A DNA stretch of 64,000 nt from Acinetobacter sedimenti (GTDB taxonomy: Bacteria; Pseudomonadota; Gammaproteobacteria; Pseudomonadales; Moraxellaceae), in contig NZ_JAKUML010000013.1 of assembly GCF_022601685.1 (NCBI RefSeq), positions 1 through 64,000 of the forward strand, in the 5' to 3' direction. The position numbers and the translations under genes were made by a program. The notes under the pieces are model-generated. The model ran no database searches, was not told where the DNA came from, and saw nothing but the letters and a program-made list of their open reading frames with translations. Shown piece after piece: positions 57,426 through 64,000 of this stretch (its first letter is position 1; each line of letters starts with the position of its first letter).

Positions 57426-57818
57426 ATGAAAAAGGCCTTCATTGCAGTAGTAGCATTATCAATGAGCTTAGCGGCTTGTACGACAACGACTGGCACTTCA
57501 ACTTCAGGAAATACATCGACAACGGGTACAGCAGTAAATATTGGTGCGAATATTTTTAAAGTGGCGGTGGATAATCAATGCCGTACCGAGCTGAATAGCA
57601 ATAACGCATGGCGTGCGATCGCTTTGACCATGACAGCAGAACAACAAACTGCGATGGAAAATAAAATCTGTGGTTGTGTCAGTGAAAAAGCACCGCAAAA
57701 TGTAACTGCTGTAGATTTGGCGACGGCGGCGATAGATCAAAATGCACGTGCACAGATCGTTGCCAATACAGTGGCGAAGACGTTGACGGCGTGCTACTCA
57801 GAGTTTGTGAAGAAATAA
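57426..57818 (+). CDS. Small lipoprotein, function unknown
   Basis: 130 aa. A lipobox in SLAACTT places the lipidated Cys at residue 18. After a Thr/Ser/Gly-rich linker (19-37) comes a helical domain with NQCRTEL, NKICGCVSEKA and TLTACYSEF, giving four Cys and probably two disulfides in the periplasm or outer membrane. I do not recognise the family. AAGGAAA lies eight bases before the ATG. Terminator downstream. Confidence 0.8.
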   Translation: MKKAFIAVVALSMSLAACTTTTGTSTSGNTSTTGTAVNIGANIFKVAVDNQCRTELNSNNAWRAIALTMTAEQQTAMENKICGCVSEKAPQNVTAVDLATAAIDQNARAQIVANTVAKTLTACYSEFVKK

Positions 57819-57840
57819 AATCTGAACACTGTAAATCTAA

Positions 57841-57878
57841 AAGGCGAAATATCATTGATGATGTATTTCGCTTTTTTT
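57841..57878 (+). terminator. Terminator after the small lipoprotein gene
   Basis: GCGAAATA and TATTTCGC form an 8-bp stem with a 12-nt loop, extended by AAG/CTT and followed by a T run. Confidence 0.85.
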
Positions 57879-57921
57879 ATTGCAATTATTTCATTTCAAA
57901 TCTAAGTTGTAAGAGAAAAAC

Positions 57922-58497
57922 ATGAGACAAATTCAATTGATTGCAGGGGTTGATGAGGCAGGGCGTGGACCTTTGATTGGCTCTGTGGTCGCTGCAGCGG
58001 TCATTTTAGATCACAGTAAGCCGATTGAGGGATTGAATGATTCCAAAAAACTCACTGCAAAAAAACGTGAGAAGCTCTTTGAAGAAATTCAACAAAAGGC
58101 ATTGGCATGGTCGATCGCCGAAGCAAACCATGAAGAGATTGATGCGATCAATATTCTGCAAGCGACGATGCTTGCGATGCAACGTGCAGTTGCAGGGTTA
58201 AAGGTACAAGCGGATTTGGTACGTGTAGATGGCAATCGTTGTCCTGATGTAAGCTTGCCGTGTGAAGCTGTAATCGGTGGTGATGCTTTGCATCAGGAGA
58301 TTAGTGCAGCCAGTATCTTGGCAAAAGTGGCACGAGATCGCCAGATGCAGGAACTCGATGCCGAATATCCTGCGTATGGTTTTGCAAAACATAATGGTTA
58401 TCCCACCAAAGCGCATATGGAGGCAATCGAAGTACATGGTGTCTTAGCACAGCACCGCCGTAGTTATAAGCCGATACGCTTAATCTTGGAACAGTGA
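57922..58497 (+). CDS. rnhB: Ribonuclease HII
   Basis: 191 aa. It cuts at ribonucleotides in DNA and RNA primers. The catalytic acidic cluster is present: [19 protein letters not shown] (Asp and Glu), VRVDGNRCP and the later [20 protein letters not shown]; the C-terminal [18 protein letters not shown] fits as well. Usual length. Located between two monocistronic genes; not in the lpxB-dnaE context found in enterics. Confidence 0.96.
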   Translation: MRQIQLIAGVDEAGRGPLIGSVVAAAVILDHSKPIEGLNDSKKLTAKKREKLFEEIQQKALAWSIAEANHEEIDAINILQATMLAMQRAVAGLKVQADLVRVDGNRCPDVSLPCEAVIGGDALHQEISAASILAKVARDRQMQELDAEYPAYGFAKHNGYPTKAHMEAIEVHGVLAQHRRSYKPIRLILEQ

Positions 58498-58678
58498 TGG
58501 ATGATTCTAATTTTTTAAGCTGTTTTAAAATTGCAACGCTGTGACAAGATAATCAACCTATACGATATTTTAAAATTGCATAATAATTATCTTAGGATGT
58601 TTGCTACATCTGTACTATATCTATGCGACATCGAATAAAATTGCACTGTATTGATCACTTAAATATTTAGGAATCATC

Positions 58679-59446
58679 ATGAACACTTTGCCTGGCTTGT
58701 TTATTTCACATGGTTCGCCGATGCTCGCCATTGAAGCGGGACAGGTCGGTCCTGCACTTGAGCGGATCCGTTTCAATTTACCAAAGCCTGAAGCAATCGT
58801 AGTCTTGTCAGCACATTGGGAAGATGATGCACTCGAAGTTAGCACGGCAGTGCGCCCGAAAACGTGGCATGATTTTCGTGGCTTTCCTGAAGAGCTGTAT
58901 AAAATCCAATATCCTGCTGCTGGAGATCCAGTGCTTGCAGAAGAAATCATTTCGTTACTGCAACAAGCTGGCTTTGATGCGCATGCCAATGCGATGCGTC
59001 CACGTGATCATGGGGTATGGATGCCTTTGTTGCATATGTATCCTGATGCAGATGTTCCAGTTATTCAATTGTCATTACCCCGCTTTTATACCGCAAAACA
59101 GCTGTATGACATGGGGCAGGCTTTGGCAGTGCTTCGTGAACATCAAGTCTTACTCATAGGCTCAGGCAGTATTACCCATAATCTTGCAGAGTTGAGTTGG
59201 TCGGATGATGCTGAGGTGCCTGAATGGGCGAGTGAATTTCGCAATACCGTAGCGCAGTATTTGCAATCAGGTGACTATGAATCTGTTTTGGATTGGAAAA
59301 ATTTACCGCATCTACGCCGAAATCATCCAACGATTGAGCATTTTGCGCCTTTATTTTTTGCGATGGGAACAGGGTCGAGAATGAGTTTGGTGCATTCCAG
59401 TTTTAGTATGGGCGCATTAGGCATGGATATTTATCGTTTCGATTGA
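58679..59446 (+). CDS. LigB/DODA-type extradiol dioxygenase (YgiD family)
   Basis: 255 aa. Metal-site and catalytic His motifs are visible: LFISHGSPMLAIE, VVLSAHWEDD, RDHGVWMPLLHMYP and HPTIEHFAPLFFAMG. The same fold is found in 4,5-DOPA dioxygenase and protocatechuate 4,5-dioxygenase beta; YgiD-type enzymes open catechol rings. Ferrous iron or zinc is the likely metal. AGGAATC lies close to the ATG. Single gene; a substrate cannot be assigned. Confidence 0.92.
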   Translation: MNTLPGLFISHGSPMLAIEAGQVGPALERIRFNLPKPEAIVVLSAHWEDDALEVSTAVRPKTWHDFRGFPEELYKIQYPAAGDPVLAEEIISLLQQAGFDAHANAMRPRDHGVWMPLLHMYPDADVPVIQLSLPRFYTAKQLYDMGQALAVLREHQVLLIGSGSITHNLAELSWSDDAEVPEWASEFRNTVAQYLQSGDYESVLDWKNLPHLRRNHPTIEHFAPLFFAMGTGSRMSLVHSSFSMGALGMDIYRFD

Positions 59447-59521
59447 GTGTGTCAAAGAACTTTAATCTGCTAATGCGTTAACCTCTCTTGAAGTACGATG
59501 TGTACACCTTCGTTCGGTTGC

Positions 59522-59547
59522 CTTGTATCAGAAACTTGTATCAGAAT
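59522..59547. repeat. 13-bp tandem duplication
   Basis: CTTGTATCAGAAA is directly followed by CTTGTATCAGAAT in the gap before the META-domain gene; 12 of 13 bases match. Confidence 0.85.
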
Positions 59548-59713
59548 AGGTTTCTTCGACTATTTCCATTCGTTTAGCGTATGAGTTCAGAAAAAGCATG
59601 CAAGCTCAGTTTGTGAAAAGATTACATAATGTTTCAGCTTTTAAACAATCCTTGCAAGTTTGTCCTTCAATTTTCGCTATGCTAGTGCCATTAAAATTTT
59701 GAGGGAATTCGAC

Positions 59714-60496
59714 ATGAAACAGCGTTTCATTTTCTCCGCGTTGGCATTGACATTAGCAACAGCATTAACTGCATGTCAGTCTACGTCGCAAACGGCGACC
59801 GAAGCGAACAATAACAACTCATCAATGCAGGGGGCGCAGATGATGCAAACCAAAGCACAAATGTTGCAATCCTACGTGTGGACGTATCAAACGACCAATA
59901 TGCCAAGTGCGATTATTCTGAAATTTCAAGATGGGCGTGTTGGTATAGATGCAGGTTGTAATGGCATGGGCATAGATATACAAGTCGATGATCAAGTGAT
60001 CAAAGCGGGCAATGTCATGAGCACGATGAAAGCCTGTGAACCATCTGTCATGAAGCAAGAGCAAATGGCAGGAAAGCTATTTGCAAATCGAGATGTGCCG
60101 TATGAGTTAGATTTGGCAAATTTGAACAAACCAGTTTTGATTTTAACGACGACAGAAGGTCAGAAACTCCGCTTTACAGGTGAGCCAAACGCAGAAATGA
60201 AATATAAAGGTGAGGCTGAGATTCAATTTTTAGAAATTGCACCTGAAACAAAAACTTGTGTAGGCGTTGCGCCGATGCAATGTCTGCAAGTTCGTGAAAT
60301 CAAATATGATGATGGTAAAAAAGTAGCAGTCGGTGAGTGGTCGAACTTTTATGGTGAGATCGAAGGTTATCAGCATCAACAAGGCATTCGAAATATCGTC
60401 CGTGTAAAACGCTTTACACGTACCAATCCAGCGGCAGATCAGTCGAAATATGCCTATGTGCATGATTTAACAGTCGAAGCAGAGCAAGTGAAATAA
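59714..60496 (+). CDS. META and DUF4377 domain lipoprotein
   Basis: 260 aa. The lipobox TALTAC makes Cys21 the lipidation site. A META (HslJ-like) domain follows at about 50-165, with VWTYQ, GCNGMGIDIQVDDQVI and KACEPSVMKQEQ; the C-terminal DUF4377 domain at about 172-255 has FLEIAPETKTCVGVAPMQCLQVRE and EGYQHQQGIRNIVRVKRF. This fusion is known; members are heat or stress-related envelope proteins of unknown biochemistry. GAGGGAATTC precedes the ATG at 59714. Terminator shared with the convergent rsmI. Confidence 0.9.
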   Translation: MKQRFIFSALALTLATALTACQSTSQTATEANNNNSSMQGAQMMQTKAQMLQSYVWTYQTTNMPSAIILKFQDGRVGIDAGCNGMGIDIQVDDQVIKAGNVMSTMKACEPSVMKQEQMAGKLFANRDVPYELDLANLNKPVLILTTTEGQKLRFTGEPNAEMKYKGEAEIQFLEIAPETKTCVGVAPMQCLQVREIKYDDGKKVAVGEWSNFYGEIEGYQHQQGIRNIVRVKRFTRTNPAADQSKYAYVHDLTVEAEQVK

Positions 60497-60529
60497 ATGA
60501 GTTTCACACTGTCAATTTATGACGTATTA

Positions 60530-60559
60530 AAAAAGCCAAATCATTTGATTTGGCTTTTT
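60530..60559. terminator. Bidirectional terminator between META gene and rsmI
   Basis: AAAAAGCCAAATC and GATTTGGCTTTTT around a 4-nt loop; A and T runs on both sides serve both convergent genes. Confidence 0.92.
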
Positions 60560-60573
60560 ATTTTGTGAAGATG

Positions 60574-61413
60574 TTAAATCTTATCTTGAAGCTCTAAAGC
60601 ACGTTGATATAAGGCTTTTTTCTTCAGCCCAGTCAGATCAGCAGCAAGCTGTGAAGCTGCTTTAATACTTAAATCCTGTAAAAGACGAGTGAGGAGCTGA
60701 TCGACTTTTTGCTGTTCTAGATCGACTTCATTTGGATTGCCTGCGATAACTAAGACCATTTCACCTTTTTGTTGATGATGATCCGCTTTGACCCATTCGA
60801 GTAACTCACCAACAGGTTTTTGCACGATGGTTTCAAAAGTTTTGGTGATTTCACGTGCAAAACCAATGCGACGATCAGCTCCGAAAATCGTTTGAATATC
60901 ACTTAGACAATCGACGATACGATGTGGTGCTTCATAGATGATCAAGGTTTCACTATGATCTTTGAGTTGTTCGAGTTGTCCTTGGCGTTGACTGGCTTTA
61001 GATGGCAAAAAACCAACGAATAAAAAGCGATCACTTGGTAAACCAACACTCGATAGTGCGGCAATCGCTGCACAAGCACCAGGAATAGGTGTCACCCGAA
61101 CGCCTGCTTGCTGTGCCGCACGAACGAGTCGAAATCCTGGATCGCTAATCAGTGGTGTGCCTGCATCGCTAATTAATGCGATATTTTCACCATTTTGTAA
61201 CTTTTCAATCATTGAATTGATCTTGTGATCTTCATTATGATCATGAACAGCAGTCAATGGTGTCGTGATGTTATAATGCTTGAGTAGCGGAGCTGACTGC
61301 CTCGTATCTTCCGCTGCGATGAGAGAAACAGATTTAAGAACGTTGATGGCACGGTAAGTCATGTCATCTAAGTGCCCAATCGGGGTGGCGACGACGAATA
61401 ATTGAGCACTCAT
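60574..61413 (-). CDS. rsmI: 16S rRNA 2'-O-ribose C1402 methyltransferase
   Basis: 279 aa, a tetrapyrrole-methylase fold enzyme. LFVVATPIGHLDDMTYRAINVL, LIAAEDTRQSAPLLKHY, ALISDAGTPLISDPGFRLVR and PIPGACAAIAALSSVGLPSDRFLFVGFLP are the family motifs. It modifies C1402 in the decoding centre together with RsmH. The ATG at 61413 fits the family start. It is divergent from lpoA with only 13 bp between start codons, so each promoter lies in or near the other gene. The same rsmI/lpoA/yraN/dolP neighbourhood exists in E. coli. Confidence 0.96.
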   Translation of the reverse strand: MSAQLFVVATPIGHLDDMTYRAINVLKSVSLIAAEDTRQSAPLLKHYNITTPLTAVHDHNEDHKINSMIEKLQNGENIALISDAGTPLISDPGFRLVRAAQQAGVRVTPIPGACAAIAALSSVGLPSDRFLFVGFLPSKASQRQGQLEQLKDHSETLIIYEAPHRIVDCLSDIQTIFGADRRIGFAREITKTFETIVQKPVGELLEWVKADHHQQKGEMVLVIAGNPNEVDLEQQKVDQLLTRLLQDLSIKAASQLAADLTGLKKKALYQRALELQDKI

Positions 61414-61426
61414 ACAGGAAAACTCC

Positions 61427-62407
61427 ATGTTTAAGAAAAATTTTGGCAAATATGCCGCTGTGCTGACAACCAATCTTGCCATGTTGTCAGGTGTGATGAT
61501 CACCACTGTGGCGCATGCAGAGATTTTGGTTATTCTACCCGAAACTGGCCCGATGGCGAGTGCAAGTGACAGTATTAAACGTGGCTTGGTTCAAGCCAAT
61601 CATAATGCGAATGAAAAATATAAGTTTCACTTTGTCGATGTGTATAAAAAAGACATCTCTAAGATACTCAAACAACATGTGGGTAAATCGACGCAACTGG
61701 TGATCGGTCCACTCGATAAGAACAATGTTGAGGAGCTTGTATTTAGCAAACCGAAAATTCAAACTTTGGCACTTAATCAAATTGATAAGCAGACGAAATC
61801 TGTTTTTCAATTTGCCTTGTCCAAAGATGAAGATGCACAGGCATTGACCAAGCGTATGCAATGGGATGGCGTTGATCAGCTCGTGGTATTACGTGACCCA
61901 AACAGTATTGAGCAAACGCAAAGTTTTTATGATGCGATGCAAAAACTTTGGGGTGACAAAATGCAGGTGCAAACTAAGCTTGATCTAAAGAGTAAATTGC
62001 CATTTTTCAATCGTGATAAGCAAGGCGTGCTCTTACTCGGTTCGGGTAAGTGGTTGAGCCAACAAAATCATTTGCCGAAGAAAAATATTTATACGCTACC
62101 GTATGCGATCGAAGAAAAATTTCGAATTGCCAAAGGTATGGTGTACTGCGACACGCCAGCGATTTATACGCATCAATGGGCTGACGTGATCGAAGCTTAT
62201 AAACAAAAACCTGTGGTGATTCCGTATCAACGCTTGATTGCATTTGGTGCAGATGCATGGCAAATCAGTGATGAATTGTTGAAGCGTAAAGGTAATCAGA
62301 CGATTCAATTTCAAGGACGCACTGGTCAGATACGTATCGTGGATTCGATCTTGTCGAGATCACCGCAATGCTTCCAATCGCAAGGCGATAAGCAAAAAGT
62401 GCTATAA
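61427..62407 (+). CDS. LpoA-like penicillin-binding protein activator, short form
   Basis: 326 aa with an N-terminal signal peptide (cleavage near VAHAEI) and no lipobox that I can find. The periplasmic-binding-like fold is visible as ILVILPETGPMASASDSIKRGLVQAN, then QLVIGPLDKNNVEEL, and late LIAFGADAWQISDELL. That corresponds to the C-terminal domain of LpoA; the N-terminal TPR domain of the 678-aa E. coli protein is absent. By synteny (rsmI-lpoA-yraN-dolP) it is the LpoA equivalent that would stimulate PBP1a, but lacking a lipid anchor its localisation is unclear. Confidence 0.8.
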   Translation: MFKKNFGKYAAVLTTNLAMLSGVMITTVAHAEILVILPETGPMASASDSIKRGLVQANHNANEKYKFHFVDVYKKDISKILKQHVGKSTQLVIGPLDKNNVEELVFSKPKIQTLALNQIDKQTKSVFQFALSKDEDAQALTKRMQWDGVDQLVVLRDPNSIEQTQSFYDAMQKLWGDKMQVQTKLDLKSKLPFFNRDKQGVLLLGSGKWLSQQNHLPKKNIYTLPYAIEEKFRIAKGMVYCDTPAIYTHQWADVIEAYKQKPVVIPYQRLIAFGADAWQISDELLKRKGNQTIQFQGRTGQIRIVDSILSRSPQCFQSQGDKQKVL

Positions 62408-62462
62408 CTTCCTAAGCTTATCCCTTATTTATTTTTTTCTTTAAAGTTGAATTAAATTTTCA

Positions 62463-63041
62463 ATGCGTGATCACACCCATAAAATAAATGCGAAAACAAT
62501 GAATGCGAAAACAGTGCAAAAATTCATCGGACAATGGGCTGAAGACTACGCATTAGAGTATTTGCAAACTCAAAACTTGCAATTGATACAGCGGAATTTT
62601 TATAGTCGTTATGGTGAGATTGATTTGATCATGCAAGATGGAAACTGTCTGTGTTTTATCGAAGTGCGGGCGAGAGCAGAAACAAGTTGGACATCTGCTG
62701 AGGAAAGTGTCGATCTCCGCAAACAGGAGAAAACGATTCAGACGGCTCAGTGCTTCTTGCAAAAATATGCAGAATTTGAACACGTAGACTGTCGTTTTGA
62801 TGTGTTCGCATTGCGTTATCCCGAATCTGTCATTGAAAAAATACGACGACAGGCGAATATTCAAAATGATCATGCTGATGACAAAAAGTTACTGCAATCC
62901 GATGTGCAATTGGCTAGATTAGACAAGGAATCTAAGCAAATCATTATGGCTAAAAATGCAGTCATTGACACAACAATCGATCATGAGATGAATGTCGAAA
63001 ATGTGCAAGTAAATTGGATTCAACAGGCATATTTAAGTTAG
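62463..63041 (+). CDS. yraN: YraN family (UPF0102) endonuclease-fold protein with insertion
   Basis: 192 aa. The nuclease-like fold has IGQWAEDYALEYLQ, FYSRYGEIDLIMQDGNCLCFIEVRAR (Glu-Asp-Glu metal ligands) and KTIQTAQCFLQKY, then CRFDVFALRYP. Canonical YraN is about 120-130 aa and ends directly in a strand plus WI-AF motif; here some 60 hydrophilic residues (about 122-183) separate ALRYP from the terminal VNWIQQAYLS. Function unknown, a Holliday-junction-resolvase-like fold. The start at 62463 has no ribosome-binding site; 62499 is an alternative. Confidence 0.88.
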   Translation: MRDHTHKINAKTMNAKTVQKFIGQWAEDYALEYLQTQNLQLIQRNFYSRYGEIDLIMQDGNCLCFIEVRARAETSWTSAEESVDLRKQEKTIQTAQCFLQKYAEFEHVDCRFDVFALRYPESVIEKIRRQANIQNDHADDKKLLQSDVQLARLDKESKQIIMAKNAVIDTTIDHEMNVENVQVNWIQQAYLS

Positions 63042-63140
63042 TATGTTTTAAAATATATTTTGATTTATCAGTCGTTTTTTTGGCTGTAAATTCTACAGTT
63101 ATACATTGTGTTGTAAGAATAGTACGCGAAGGAGTTTTCG

Positions 63141-63902
63141 GTGAAAGTAATAACCATTTTGGCTTTAACAGTAGCGATGGGACTAGGCAGTGGATGTGCG
63201 TCATTTATCGCAAGTAATACTTCGGACACGGTCGGTACTTTGTCTGGTGAGCGAAGTATTGGTCAAGTGGTGATTGATAAGTCGATTGAACGCACAGCGA
63301 AGATCAACATGTACAAGCTTGATCCACGCTTTAAACAATCTCGTGTCAATATCAATAGCTTTCACAGTAGTGTACTGTTAACTGGTCAAGTGCCTGATGC
63401 GCATTTGAAACAATTGGCAGAAGACAATCTCAAAGCGATGAGCGATGTCAAAACGATTCATAATTTCATCACTGTGGGCAACCAAGCAAGCTATAGCACG
63501 ATTATGCAAGATTTAGCTGTTACGGCAAATACCAAAGGTTTGATTGTTCGTGCACCTGTGATCAGTGATAGTAAAGTTTTGGTTCATACCGAAGATGCGG
63601 TGCTCTATGTCATGGGACGTTTGAATCAATCAGAATCTGCCGATTTGCAACAAGTCCTACAGAATGTAGGTAATGTCACCAAGATCGTGACACTCATTGA
63701 TCCGCTTGAGTTGACTGCGAATCAGCAAAGTTTAAGTTCTTCGAATAGCTATGGCAGTAATGGCGCAACTACAAATGGTGTTCAGGCTGTCGGTGTTGGT
63801 CTTGGTGCAGCAACAATGCCTTTGGCAGAAGATCCAACGCCAGTAGCGATAGACCCAAATGAAGCGGAGCCAACCACGCAACCTGTGGGCACAGAGCCTT
63901 AA
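63141..63902 (+). CDS. dolP: BON-domain outer membrane lipoprotein DolP
   Basis: 253 aa, formerly YraP. GTG start at 63141 with GAAGGAG upstream. The lipobox GSGC puts the lipid Cys at residue 19. Two BON domains follow: first around KSRVNINSFHSSVLLTGQVPD-type sequence (about 72-115), second around SKVLVHTEDAVLYVMGRL (about 150-195). A low-complexity Ser/Asn/Gly/Pro/Thr tail runs from about 195 to the end and is longer than in E. coli. It maintains outer membrane integrity and affects BAM. The gene order with rsmI, lpoA and yraN is conserved. Confidence 0.93.
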   Translation: MKVITILALTVAMGLGSGCASFIASNTSDTVGTLSGERSIGQVVIDKSIERTAKINMYKLDPRFKQSRVNINSFHSSVLLTGQVPDAHLKQLAEDNLKAMSDVKTIHNFITVGNQASYSTIMQDLAVTANTKGLIVRAPVISDSKVLVHTEDAVLYVMGRLNQSESADLQQVLQNVGNVTKIVTLIDPLELTANQQSLSSSNSYGSNGATTNGVQAVGVGLGAATMPLAEDPTPVAIDPNEAEPTTQPVGTEP

Positions 63903-64000
63903 GTTGTGTTAAAGCGATTAAAATCACTCAGGATTAAAGAGTTCACGTTAAAAGAGCTAGTTACATTGCAATGGCTACCAAAATGGCGTTGGTATGACCT
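63903..64000. other. Right edge, no gene resolvable
   Basis: 98 bp after dolP; no start or terminator that I can support. Confidence 0.5.

Overview
The window is chromosomal DNA from a gammaproteobacterium of the family Moraxellaceae, most likely the genus Acinetobacter. The evidence is moderately AT-rich DNA, gene neighbourhoods typical of that group (trxA-rho, accA-tilS-proC-yggT, alaS-lysC-csrA, rsmI-lpoA-yraN-dolP), an OprD-like porin, a thioredoxin with a WCAPC active site, a CsrA with a long acidic tail and a gspE gene lying alone. I cannot assign a species.

Layout. 0-5 kb: tRNA-Ile2(CAU), an ammonium transporter behind a sigma54/NtrC-type control region, an Ala-rich lipoprotein, rho and trxA. 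5-12 kb: ppx, then accA-tilS-proC-yggT closed by a strong terminator, and a convergent OprD-family porin. 12-14.4 kb: a crotonase / alpha-beta hydrolase / TetR operon with a palindromic operator inside its promoter. 14.4-18.3 kb: a two-gene OLD nuclease plus UvrD helicase module (Gabija type) wedged between the tetR stop codon and lon. 18.4-22 kb: lon and a WYL-domain regulator. 22-26.3 kb: an unexplained cloverleaf-like inverted-repeat element, a sigma54 promoter, and the operon circularly permuted ATP-grasp / alpha-E / transglutaminase-like / Anbu. 26.4-28.8 kb: a REPIN-like repeat, a GAPDH-family gene and an accessory DUF2971 gene. 29-35 kb: alaS, lysC, csrA, a secreted protein and a GST. 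35-40 kb: an APC permease, an MHS-type MFS transporter, a HlyIII protein and a methyltransferase. 41-47.7 kb: polA, a giant DUF2339 membrane protein and a flavin reductase-like protein. 47.7-52 kb: a SnoaL-like gene remnant, MscS, a DUF432 protein, gspE and a broken small gene that resembles an immunity gene. 52-64 kb: rsmD, mrdA, mnmG, rnhB, a LigB dioxygenase, a META/DUF4377 lipoprotein, then rsmI and the divergent lpoA-yraN-dolP block.

How parts work together. Two loci carry sequences matching sigma54 -24/-12 promoters with exact spacing: the ammonium transporter, which also has NtrC-like half sites, and the ATP-grasp/Anbu operon. This suggests a nitrogen-limitation link for the still enigmatic Anbu system. 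The tRNA-Ile2 at the left edge is the substrate of TilS encoded at 7.5 kb. The best candidates for undescribed biology are the cloverleaf-like element at 22.2-22.3 kb, the sigma54-linked ATP-grasp/alpha-E/transglutaminase/Anbu operon and the Gabija-type locus with a long helicase. A background pattern of short (13-16 bp) tandem duplications recurs in intergenic DNA.
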